Part shown: positions 1-6,263 of the stretch, piece after piece
Layout of the letters: each line of letters starts with the position of its first letter
How positions within the stretch are numbered: the first letter of the stretch is position 1
Source of the DNA: an uncultured Verrucomicrobiota bacterium
Lineage (GTDB): Bacteria > Verrucomicrobiota > Verrucomicrobiia > Chthoniobacterales > SZAS-18
Direction of reading: 5' to 3'
Assembly (NCBI GenBank): GCA_937871685.1
Contig: CALMOL010000487.1
Location: 1 to 12,047 of the forward strand
Length of the DNA: 12,047 nucleotides
The notes under the pieces: model-generated
Database searches by the model: none
What the model was told of the DNA's origin: nothing
Seen by the model: only the letters and a program-made list of their open reading frames with translations
Position numbers and translations under genes: made by a program

Positions 1-210
1 ACCGGCGGCGTGACGGGCGGCCTCGTCGGCCTTGGCATCCCCGAGATCGAGGCGAAGGTCTATGAGGGCAAGCTGCGCGAGGGCAACTACCTCATCTCCG
101 TCCACGTCGATAACGGCGACGAGGCGGATCGCGCCAAGAAGATCTTCAAGGAGAACGACGCGAGCGACATCTCGTCCACTTCGGAGTCGTCCGCCACCAA
201 GGCGACCTGA
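1..210 (+). CDS. C-terminal end of a YflT/low-temperature-induced type general stress protein (5' partial)
   Basis: The frame is open from base 1, so the gene begins outside the window; the GTG at base 10 is an internal valine codon, not a start. What remains is 69 residues ending at TGA 208-210. It opens with a glycine-rich stretch (TGGVTGGLVGLGIPE), as at the end of a hydrophobic segment. Next comes the block GIPEIEAKVYEGKLREGNYL, then an ISVHVDN stretch and a DASDISS tail. This pattern is typical of the C-terminus of small general-stress or low-temperature-induced proteins related to YflT, in which a Gly-rich hydrophobic hairpin is followed by a short alpha/beta unit. Their biochemical role is not established. 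The last residues are Ser/Thr/Ala-rich and probably disordered. A strong terminator follows 20 bp after the stop, so this is the last gene of its transcript. Family assignment rests on recalled motif similarity only. Confidence 0.6.
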   Translation, partial: TGGVTGGLVGLGIPEIEAKVYEGKLREGNYLISVHVDNGDEADRAKKIFKENDASDISSTSESSATKAT

Positions 211-230
211 TTTAACGCCACCGCTTTCCC

Positions 231-266
231 AACCGCGCCGCCTGCAAAGGCGGCGCGGTTTTTTTT
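231..266 (+). terminator. Rho-independent terminator after the stress-protein gene
   Basis: A perfect 12-bp GC-rich stem pairs 231-242 with 249-260 across the six-base loop TGCAAA. It runs directly into eight T residues (259-266). It lies 20 bp after the stop codon of the plus-strand gene. This is the clearest intrinsic terminator in the window. It should insulate the following repeat array from readthrough of that gene. Confidence 0.92.
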
Positions 267-390
267 GGGCGGGATGGCGCGCATCCCGTTTGACCAACCG
301 GGCCAGATCACCCCCTTCAGCTCGTTGCTTCCTGCAAGCCAGCACGCTCGCATCGACGCGGCCAACGGCTTCAATGAAGGACCTCTTGGA

Positions 391-654
391 TCTTCCGGAA
401 GACCGCGCGCGTCTTCCCGAAGACCAAATCCGTCTTCCGGAGGACGAATTCGATCCTCCGGAGGACCGCCGGGGTCTTCCGGAGGATCTCCGTCGTCCTC
501 CGGAAGATGAAATTCGTCTTCCCGAGGACCAAAAAGATCCTCGGGAGGATCAAAATCATCTTCCGGAGGACCGGCGAGGTCTTCCGGAGGACGAAATCCG
601 TCTTCCGGAAGACCAAAACCGTCCTCCGGAGGCTCCACGCCGTCCTCGGAAAGG
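391..654. repeat. Tandem array of 12-13 near-palindromic units with exact 21-bp period
   Basis: A 12-bp near-palindrome with consensus TCYTCCGGARGA recurs at 391, 412, 433, 454, 475, 496, 517, 538, 559, 580, 601 and 622, every step being exactly 21 bp. A degenerate copy, apparently missing one base, lies at 643. The 9-base spacers between units vary. Units at 391, 454 and 601 are perfect palindromes. Most units are flanked by G or A on the left and C or T on the right, which extends the dyad. The unit at 517 has a C/C centre and the next at 538 a G/G centre, so each breaks its own symmetry but pairs with the other over 12 bp with one G.U. The period equals seven codons and two helical turns. 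Function is unknown; it could be an array of protein-binding dyads, a string of RNA hairpins, or a repeat family of the host genome. Confidence 0.93.
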
Positions 655-870
655 GCCGAAATCCCGGTTGGCTGGCCTCCTCCCAGAAGGAAGGGGTTGG
701 CAGGTGCCGTGGGAAGCTCAAATCCTCCCGCTGACAGCGAGCGCCTGCCTTCGACCGCTCGGGAGGCTGAAAGCGAAGATGCAAACGAATGACCCCGCGC
801 AGGCCCCCCTCGATGCTCGTTGTGCAGGCAGCGACACCGCGCCTAACGGCGATCCCCGCCATCCGGACGA

Positions 871-1629
871 TCAACCTTTTTTCACCCGCCCGAGCAGTTC
901 GTAGGCGAGGATGCTCATGCAATAGATCGCGGCCGTTTCCACCCGCAGCACGATGGGTCCCAGCGTGATGGGACGGCAGCCCGCGGCCTTGGCCAGCCCC
1001 AGCTCGGCCGGGGTGAAATCCCCCTCTGGTCCGACGAGCACGAGCGCCGAGCGCGGGGGCGCGGCCGGCGGTTCCCAGTCGGCAAGCCAGTCGCGCAGGT
1101 GCCAGGCATCGGGCTGGAGCGAGGCCACCAGCATCAGGTCGAAGCTGCGCCCACGGCCGGCGAAAAAGTCCTTGGGCGCCATCGGTCGGCCAACCTCAGG
1201 CAGCCAATTTTGTCCGCATTGCTTCGCGGCTTCCAGCACGGTGGCGTGCCAGCGCGACTGCTTCGCGGCGGCGTCCGAGGCGTCGTAGGAGACGGCGGTG
1301 CGCTCCGAGAGCAGGGGGGCGATCTCCGCCGCGCCGAGTTCCGTCGCCTTCTGGACGATGAGGTCCATGTTCTTCCCCTTGGGCACGGCCTGCGCGAGCG
1401 TGATGCGGCAGGGCAGCGGCGGCGTCTTGGCGGAATGAATCACGCGGAGGCGAGCGCCGCGTCGGTTCGGGTCGGGCAGGATCTCGGCCGTGCCCTCGGT
1501 GCCGCGCCCATCGAAGACCGCGACGCGGTCGCCCGCGCCGAGGCGGAGCACCGAGAGCGCGTGGTGCGACTCGTCCGCGGATAGCGCGGGCTCGGCCCAC
1601 GCGCCGGGCGGCAGGAAGAAGCGGTGCAT
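871..1629 (-). CDS. rsmE: 16S rRNA (uracil-1498-N3)-methyltransferase RsmE
   Basis: The 252-residue product matches the usual length of RsmE, the cytoplasmic SPOUT enzyme that methylates N3 of U1498 in 16S rRNA using S-adenosylmethionine. The N-terminal PUA-like part opens MHRFFLPP and has SHHALSVLRL at 21-30. The catalytic half carries QKATELGAAEI (93-103). The trefoil-knot SAM-binding loops are seen as LVLVGPEGDFT (196-206) and LGPIVLRVETA (223-233). In the second loop the usual Arg after LGP is Ile (I226), while Arg229 and Glu231 are kept. I chose the ATG at 1627-1629 because MHRFF is the family's normal start; an in-frame ATG 24 bases further upstream would add an unconserved octapeptide and lies in the heptamer repeat. 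No clear Shine-Dalgarno is visible. It lies downstream of dnaJ on the same strand, 170 bp away, with a heptamer inverted repeat in the gap. Confidence 0.95.
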   Translation of the reverse strand: MHRFFLPPGAWAEPALSADESHHALSVLRLGAGDRVAVFDGRGTEGTAEILPDPNRRGARLRVIHSAKTPPLPCRITLAQAVPKGKNMDLIVQKATELGAAEIAPLLSERTAVSYDASDAAAKQSRWHATVLEAAKQCGQNWLPEVGRPMAPKDFFAGRGRSFDLMLVASLQPDAWHLRDWLADWEPPAAPPRSALVLVGPEGDFTPAELGLAKAAGCRPITLGPIVLRVETAAIYCMSILAYELLGRVKKG

Positions 1630-1641
1630 GGCGGACGAAGT

Positions 1642-1797
1642 TTGAAGCTTCAAGCCTCAAGCTTCAAGGCAGGCTCGAAGCGAGGAATTGCGGCGAAGGC
1701 AGCTGGAGAAACAGTGAAGCACGCCCTTCAATCCTTTTGCCTTGCCGGACCGCTTGCACCTTCCTTGAGGCTTGAAGCTTTGATCTTGAAGCTTTTT
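1642..1797. repeat. Heptamer-armed inverted repeat A (dnaJ-rsmE spacer)
   Basis: The left arm (1642-1669) is four successive 7-mers: TTGAAGC, TTCAAGC, CTCAAGC and TTCAAGG. The right arm (1763-1797) is the reverse-complement version with units such as GCTTGAA at 1770 and TCTTGAA at 1784. The longest exact pairing is 17 bp, 1645-1661 with 1764-1780. The arms enclose 93 bases with no recognisable gene. The element fills the spacer: one arm ends 2 bases from the dnaJ stop codon and the other lies 12 bases before the rsmE start. The first 12 bases of the left arm, TTGAAGCTTCAA, are also a perfect palindrome. It may form a hairpin between the two genes in a shared transcript. Confidence 0.88.
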
Positions 1798-1799
1798 TC

Positions 1800-2978
1800 T
1801 CAGACCCCGAAGAACCCCTTGGCCTTGTCCCAGAACGACTGCTCCTGCGGGTTGTTCTCCTCGCCGCAGGAAGCGGCGAAGGCCTGGAGCTTCTCGCGCT
1901 GCTCGGCGTCGAGCTTGGTGGGGATCTCGACCACCACGCGGGTGAGGAGGTCGCCGCGCTCGCGCGAGTTGAGCGAGGGCAGGCCGCGGCCGCGCAGGCG
2001 AAACACCGTGGAACCCTGCGTGCCGGCGGGAATCTTGAGCTGCGCCGCGCCATCGAGCGTGGGCACCTTCGTCTCGCCGCCGAGCGCGGCGGTGGCGAAG
2101 GAGATGGGCACCTCGCAATACAAGTTCGAGTCCTCGCGCTGGAAGATCGGATGCTCGGCGACGTGGACCACCACGTAGAGGTCGCCGGGCGGGCCGCCGC
2201 GCAGGCCGGCCTCGCCGTTGCGCGAGGAGCGCAGGCGCGCGCCGTCGTCGATGCCGGCGGGAATCTTAATCTTCAGGCGCGAGGTTTTCTCCACGCGGCC
2301 GTCGCCGTTGCACTTCTTGCAGGGCTTCTCGATCACCGTGCCGGCGCCGCGGCAGCGCGGGCAGGACTGCGAGACCTGGAAAAAGCCACGCGAGGTGATG
2401 ACTTGGCCGCGACCGTGGCACGATGGGCAAGTGACCACCTTGCTGCCCGGCTCAGCGCCGGAGCCGGAGCAATCGTCGCACGCATCCAGCTTCGTGATCT
2501 CGATCTCCTTCTCGATGCCGGAGGCCGCCTCCTCGAGGCGAATGCGGAGATCGTAGCGAAGGTCCGAGCCGCGCTGGCGTCCATCGCGGTCGCGCCCGCC
2601 ACCGCCCCCTCCGCCGAAGAGGTGCTCGAAGATTCCACCCGCGTTGCCGCCGCCGCCGCCGCCGAAGACCTCGCGGAAGATATCCATCGGGTCCACGTGC
2701 ATTCCCCCGCCGCCACGGCCGAAGCCGCCGCCAGGACCGCCGGGCTGGAACGCGCTGTGACCGAAGCGGTCGTAAGCGGCGCGCTTGTCCTCGTTGGAGA
2801 GGACCTCGTAGGCCTCGCCGAGTTGCTTGAAGCTTTCCTCGGCGGACTTGTCGCCGGGGTTCTTGTCGGGGTGGAACTTCACCGCGAGCTTTCGATAGGC
2901 CTTCTTGATGTCGTCCGCGCTGGCCTCGCGCGGGACACCGAGCACTTCGTAGAAATCCTTCTTTGTGGCAGCGGGCAT
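1800..2978 (-). CDS. dnaJ: Chaperone protein DnaJ (Hsp40)
   Basis: The protein is 392 residues, a full-length type I DnaJ, the co-chaperone that binds unfolded substrates and stimulates the ATPase of DnaK in the cytoplasm. Domains appear in order. The J domain (about 5-72) has the HPD tripeptide at 36-38. A Gly/Phe-rich linker (about 79-128) has unusually long Gly runs. The zinc-binding domain has all four CxxCxGxG repeats: C167/C170, C184/C187, C206/C209 and C220/C223. The C-terminal substrate-binding beta domains follow. The ATG at 2976-2978 gives the canonical start with KKDFYEVLGV close behind. No strong Shine-Dalgarno precedes it. The gene lies between a glycosyltransferase gene (94 bp upstream, same strand) and rsmE downstream. 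grpE and dnaK are not in the window. Confidence 0.97.
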   Translation of the reverse strand: MPAATKKDFYEVLGVPREASADDIKKAYRKLAVKFHPDKNPGDKSAEESFKQLGEAYEVLSNEDKRAAYDRFGHSAFQPGGPGGGFGRGGGGMHVDPMDIFREVFGGGGGGNAGGIFEHLFGGGGGGGRDRDGRQRGSDLRYDLRIRLEEAASGIEKEIEITKLDACDDCSGSGAEPGSKVVTCPSCHGRGQVITSRGFFQVSQSCPRCRGAGTVIEKPCKKCNGDGRVEKTSRLKIKIPAGIDDGARLRSSRNGEAGLRGGPPGDLYVVVHVAEHPIFQREDSNLYCEVPISFATAALGGETKVPTLDGAAQLKIPAGTQGSTVFRLRGRGLPSLNSRERGDLLTRVVVEIPTKLDAEQREKLQAFAASCGEENNPQEQSFWDKAKGFFGV

Positions 2979-3072
2979 GGGAGGTGAAGAAAAGCGGACG
3001 CGGACCTTCGGCGAAGCGTCGCTTCCCGCCAGGAAGAATTGCGTCAGGATGGCTCGCCGCCAGGGGTCGCGC

Positions 3073-4956
3073 TCAATCCGGGCGGTTTGTCATGAGGACG
3101 AATTCCCCGGAGCGGCCCAGTTCGCGCCAGCCGTCGGGCTTCCAGACGGACTCAAACTCACGGCGCAGGGTCAGGCCGTAGCCGGGGCGGTCGCCGACAT
3201 GACGCGCGAGGAGTTCGGCGCGGTCGTCAAAGAGGCGCGCGGCGGTGGCGGCGTCCGGCGGGAAGCGCACGTCCGCGTCGGCCCGGGCCATCGCCACGAG
3301 CTGGCCGAGGTAGAATTCCCAGCCGTGGGCGCGGACGTTCCACGAGAACAGCGCGGCCTGGGCGAAATCCGGCCGCGCCTGCGCCGTCCGTGCAAGGTCA
3401 CGCACCGCCGCCTGCCGGCCGAGGAGATGATTCCAGCGCGGGAGCTGCGCGGAAAGGAGCAGCCACAACCCAACGGCGAAGGCGGCCAGCGCGGCGCCAG
3501 CCGTCTCCAGCCCGGCCCAGCGCGCCGTCCCCTCCGCGCCCTCTCGCCCGCGCCGCACGCACCACCAGAGCGCCAGCCCGCCGAGCGCCACCAGCGCGAC
3601 GGCCGCCGCGCCAAACCACGGCGCGGTCTGCGTCTTTTCCTCCCAGCGCCGCAGCGTGAGCGCCGCGAAGCCCGCCGCGAGCAAGGGCGCGGCCAGCAGC
3701 ATGAAGCCGGTGAAGAAGCTCGTCCGCCGCCACCATTCGCCCCAAAACGCGGCGGACGCGGTGGGCTTGCGCGGCCAGCGCTTCCACGCCGGGTCGCGCC
3801 AGCGCCCCGTGCCGGCGAGCCACAGCGCCACGGCCGGGAAGATCGGCAGCACGTAGGTGAAGAGCTTCGAGCCGCTGGCCGAGAGGATGAGGAAGGGGGG
3901 CACGATCCAGCCGAAGAGCAGCCAGCCCGTCGGCGACGGACGCCAGCCCGCGCGCCACTCGCCCTTGAGATTCATCAGCCCGCCGAGCGCGGCGAACAGC
4001 CACGGGAGCACCCCGCCGATCATCACCGGGAGGAAGAACCACCAGCCCTGCGAGCGGCCGTGCGCCCGCGAGCCGAAGCGCCCCAGCAACTCGTCCTCCA
4101 CGAAGAAGCGGAACAGCCCCGGGTGCGTCGCCGCCACGAGGATGAACCACGAGAAAGCGATTCCCAGCGTGAGGAGCATCCCCGCGACCCACGCGATCCG
4201 CGGCGGCGCGGGGAGGGCTTCGCCGTTCGGCCCATCCACCGCCGCGCGCCGGGCTTGCTCGCGCCGCCACGCGCGCCGCGCCGCGATTTGGCACGCGGCG
4301 GCCGCGCACGTTGGCACCACGATTGCCATCGGACCCTTCACGAGAAAGCCCAGTCCCATCGCCACGAAGAATCCCCACTGCCAGCCGCGGCCCGGGCCGA
4401 TGGTCCACCGGACGAAGCACGCGATCGCCAGCGTGATGAAGAACGTCATCAGCATGTCCGGCGTGAGCGACCGGGCGAGCGCGAAGAATTCCAGCGAGGC
4501 GAGCAGGATGCCCGCCGCCGCCAGCCCGACGCGCGGGCTAGCGAGCATCCGGCCGATCCACGCGACCAGCAGCAGCGCGCCGCCGGCCGCCAGCGCTGAG
4601 GGCAAACGCGCCGCCCACTCGTTCACGCCAAAGGCGCGCAGCGAGAGCGCCGCCGTCCAATGCAACAAGGGCGGCTTGTTGAAATGCTCCACCCCGTTCA
4701 ACCGCGGCACCACCCAATGCCGCCAGTCGGAGGACACGGCCATCTCCCGCGCCATCTCCGCGTAGCGCCCCTCGTCGGGCTCCAGCAGCGGCCGGTCGCC
4801 CAGCCCCGCGAGAAGGGCGACGGCGAAGGCGAGGCCAAGGAGGACCGAGCGGATGGAAGATGGAGGATGGAGAGCCGAGCGGAGCGAGACAGCCAGGGTG
4901 TGTGGGGCGATGGCAGGGATGCCGCCTTTGGGCGTGGAGGCGGGTTGATCGGGCAT
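3073..4956 (-). CDS. ArnT/PMT-like integral membrane glycosyltransferase (GT39/GT83 type)
   Basis: This 627-residue polytopic protein belongs to the ArnT/PMT (GT-C) group, which moves sugars from polyprenyl-phosphate carriers to lipid A, glycans or proteins on the outer face of the inner membrane. The first membrane helix (about 37-53) is followed by LLEPDEGRYAEMAREM (57-72), the acidic motif of the first periplasmic loop in this group. HFNKPPLLHW (91-100) is the second hallmark. LTPDMLMTFF (164-173) and FLVKGPMA (204-211) also fit. Many hydrophobic helices follow, with a soluble C-terminal tail of about 100 residues. The donor and acceptor cannot be read from the sequence. I chose the ATG at 4954-4956; a start at 5040 would add 28 unconserved residues. 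Residues 29-35 are encoded by one arm of inverted repeat D, so the true N-terminus is less certain. The divergent neighbour hldA is consistent with a role in lipopolysaccharide. Confidence 0.85.
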   Translation of the reverse strand: MPDQPASTPKGGIPAIAPHTLAVSLRSALHPPSSIRSVLLGLAFAVALLAGLGDRPLLEPDEGRYAEMAREMAVSSDWRHWVVPRLNGVEHFNKPPLLHWTAALSLRAFGVNEWAARLPSALAAGGALLLVAWIGRMLASPRVGLAAAGILLASLEFFALARSLTPDMLMTFFITLAIACFVRWTIGPGRGWQWGFFVAMGLGFLVKGPMAIVVPTCAAAACQIAARRAWRREQARRAAVDGPNGEALPAPPRIAWVAGMLLTLGIAFSWFILVAATHPGLFRFFVEDELLGRFGSRAHGRSQGWWFFLPVMIGGVLPWLFAALGGLMNLKGEWRAGWRPSPTGWLLFGWIVPPFLILSASGSKLFTYVLPIFPAVALWLAGTGRWRDPAWKRWPRKPTASAAFWGEWWRRTSFFTGFMLLAAPLLAAGFAALTLRRWEEKTQTAPWFGAAAVALVALGGLALWWCVRRGREGAEGTARWAGLETAGAALAAFAVGLWLLLSAQLPRWNHLLGRQAAVRDLARTAQARPDFAQAALFSWNVRAHGWEFYLGQLVAMARADADVRFPPDAATAARLFDDRAELLARHVGDRPGYGLTLRREFESVWKPDGWRELGRSGEFVLMTNRPD

Positions 4957-5088
4957 GGGCGGTGAAGTCGGTGGGCGCGGCTTAAATCCCGTCGTCCAGT
5001 TGCGCCGAGCCGTCCACCGCCCAACGTCCCGCCCCGCCAAGTGGGTCTCAGACGGGTCAACCGTTCGCTGCCATCCTCCATCTTCTAT
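4852..5088. repeat. Heptamer-armed inverted repeat D (glycosyltransferase 5' end to hldA upstream region)
   Basis: The left arm is three 7-mers, GATGGAA (4852), GATGGAG (4859) and GATGGAG (4866). The right arm at 5071-5088 is the complement; GAAGATGGAGGATGG at 4856-4870 pairs exactly over 15 bp with 5071-5085. The arms are about 200 bases apart. Unlike the other three elements, the left arm lies inside a coding region as called (residues 29-35 of the glycosyltransferase), and the enclosed part holds that gene's start codon. The right arm lies 47 bp before the hldA start. Confidence 0.7.
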
Positions 5089-5135
5089 TGCCCCCAGGCA
5101 CCCCGGCTTTCTCGTTTCACTCGATACTCTCGGCC

Positions 5136-6137
5136 ATGTCCCCTGCCCGCGTCCGATTCCTCCTTGATGCCTTTCCCGCGCGGCGGGTGCTCGTCGTCGG
5201 CGACCTGATGCTGGACGAGTTCATCTACGGCCGCGTGGGTCGCATTTCCCCGGAGGCGCCGGTGCCGGTGGTGGAGGTCACGCGGCAGGAATCGTATCCG
5301 GGCGGCGCGGCAAATGTCGCGCGCAACCTGCGCGAGTTCACCCCGCGCGTGGACCTCATGGGGCTCGTCGGGACCGATCCGCACGGCGAGCGCCTGCGCG
5401 CCTTGCTCCGCGAGGAGGGCATCGCCCTCGACGGCGTCGGGGCCGACTCCGCGCACCAGACCATCGTCAAGACGCGCATCATCGCCCGCCAGCAGCACGT
5501 CGTGCGCGTGGATCGCGAGGTCCGCGGCGCGCCCGCGCCCGCGCGGCATCGCGTGGCGCTCGACTGGCTCCAGGCCAATCTCGCGGGCTTCGACGCCCTC
5601 ATTCTGGAGGACTACGGCAAGGGTTTCCTCACTCAGCCGTTTGTGGATGAGGTGGGCGCGCTCGCCGCGGGCGCCGGCAAGTTGCTCACCGTGGATCCCA
5701 ATCCGGGGAATCCCCTGCGCTGGCCGGGCGCCGCCGCGGTGAAGCCGAACCGCGCCGAGGCCTTCGCGGCCGCCGGGCGGCCCCCCTCCGAGCCCGCGCC
5801 GGACGCGACCGAGGACGTGGCGCTGGTCGAGGTCGGCGAGATCCTCATGGAGAAATGGGATTGCCCGATGCTGCTCGTCACGCTCGGCGAGCAAGGCATG
5901 ATGCTCTTCCAGCGCGGCCGGACGCCCTACGCGCTGCCGACCCGCGCGCAGGAGGTCTTCGACGTTTCCGGCGCGGGCGACACCGTGATCGCCGTGTTCA
6001 CCCTCGCCCTCGCTGCCGGTGCCGCGCCCGAGGAAGCTGCCGAGCTAGCCAATCATGCCGCCGGCGTCGTGGTGGGCAAGCTCGGGACCGCCACGCTGAC
6101 GCCGGCCGAATTGCTGGAAAGTTTCGAGCGCGAGTGA
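5136..6137 (+). CDS. hldA: D-glycero-beta-D-manno-heptose-7-phosphate kinase, stand-alone (HldA/RfaE1)
   Basis: The 333-residue protein is a PfkB-family sugar kinase that phosphorylates heptose 7-phosphate at C1, a cytoplasmic step in making ADP-heptose for the lipopolysaccharide inner core. VGDLMLDEFIYG (21-32) followed by RISPEAPVPVVEV (36-48) is the hallmark of the RfaE kinase domain. Other family blocks are SYPGGAANVARN (53-64), LEDYGKG (157-163), KPNRAE (203-208) and the PfkB signature DVSGAGDT (276-283) with the presumed catalytic base D282. The protein ends after the kinase fold, so the nucleotidyltransferase half of bifunctional HldE is absent and must be encoded elsewhere. The start at 5136 places MSPARVRFLLDAFPARRVLVVGD in the usual position; the frame is open to an ATG-free region 48 bases upstream, with nothing conserved. 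Inverted repeat B begins 2 bp after the stop. Confidence 0.93.
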   Translation: MSPARVRFLLDAFPARRVLVVGDLMLDEFIYGRVGRISPEAPVPVVEVTRQESYPGGAANVARNLREFTPRVDLMGLVGTDPHGERLRALLREEGIALDGVGADSAHQTIVKTRIIARQQHVVRVDREVRGAPAPARHRVALDWLQANLAGFDALILEDYGKGFLTQPFVDEVGALAAGAGKLLTVDPNPGNPLRWPGAAAVKPNRAEAFAAAGRPPSEPAPDATEDVALVEVGEILMEKWDCPMLLVTLGEQGMMLFQRGRTPYALPTRAQEVFDVSGAGDTVIAVFTLALAAGAAPEEAAELANHAAGVVVGKLGTATLTPAELLESFERE

Positions 6138-6139
6138 GC

Positions 6140-6262
6140 GGCGGAGAGGTGAATCGTGAATGGTGAATCGTGGTTTGCGATGAACGTCGCTGGATATTCC
6201 CACTCGCCGCGCACCAGCGCGGCCTGACTTCCACCATTCACGATTCACGATTCACCTCCGCC
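6140..6262. repeat. Heptamer-armed inverted repeat B (hldA-aminotransferase spacer)
   Basis: The left arm (6140-6173) starts GGCGGA and continues with 7-mers GTGAATC (6149), GTGAATG (6156) and GTGAATC (6163). The right arm (6231-6262) is its reverse complement, with a 2-base length difference and two mismatches caused by a different order of the heptamer variants. The 57-base centre contains a smaller hairpin, GCCGCG at 6207-6212 pairing with CGCGGC at 6219-6224. The element starts 2 bases after the hldA stop and ends 1 base before the ATG of the aminotransferase gene, so it occupies the whole spacer including the position of a ribosome-binding site. Confidence 0.92.
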
Positions 6263-6263
6263 A

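Larger units (their letters stand above)
211..870. other. 660-bp non-coding spacer between convergent genes
   Basis: This spacer separates the stress-protein gene from rsmE, which points towards it. It holds the terminator (231-266) and the 21-bp palindromic array (391 to about 650). Bases 267-390 and 655-870 contain no gene I can support. Frames across it are open in several registers on both strands, but they start inside neighbouring genes, encode low-complexity Pro/Arg/Glu strings through the array and look like no family. A 7-bp inverted repeat (CCTCCCG at 724-730 with CGGGAGG at 760-766) is present without a T tract, so I do not call it a terminator for rsmE. Confidence 0.75.

Noticed and set aside
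391..654. CRISPR array
   Set aside because: The repeats are 12 bp and the spacers 9 bp, far below CRISPR sizes, the repeat varies from unit to unit, and no cas genes are nearby.
724..766. Terminator downstream of rsmE
   Set aside because: The 7-bp stem has a 29-base loop and no T tract on the minus strand, and lies over 100 bp from the stop.
32..904. Long plus-strand open frame with a repeating LPED/PPED seven-residue pattern
   Set aside because: It starts inside the stress-protein gene in another frame, runs through its terminator, and overlaps the end of rsmE. The repeating peptide follows from the 21-bp DNA repeat, and other frames on both strands are equally open.
371..922. Minus-strand open frame with a heptad VLRKT-like repeat resembling a coiled coil
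   Set aside because: The seven-residue period is a by-product of the 21-bp array and its palindromic units, which give similar peptides on both strands. The part outside the array looks like no protein and the start lies inside rsmE.
1642..1797. Miniature transposable element (MITE) with terminal inverted repeats
   Set aside because: No flanking target duplication is visible, and the other loci with the same architecture have different arm sequences, which does not fit copies of one element.
2965..4599. 1.6-kb plus-strand open frame opposite dnaJ and the glycosyltransferase
   Set aside because: It is an Arg/Glu/Pro-rich shadow caused by high GC content, and the opposite strand encodes a clear membrane protein with conserved motifs.
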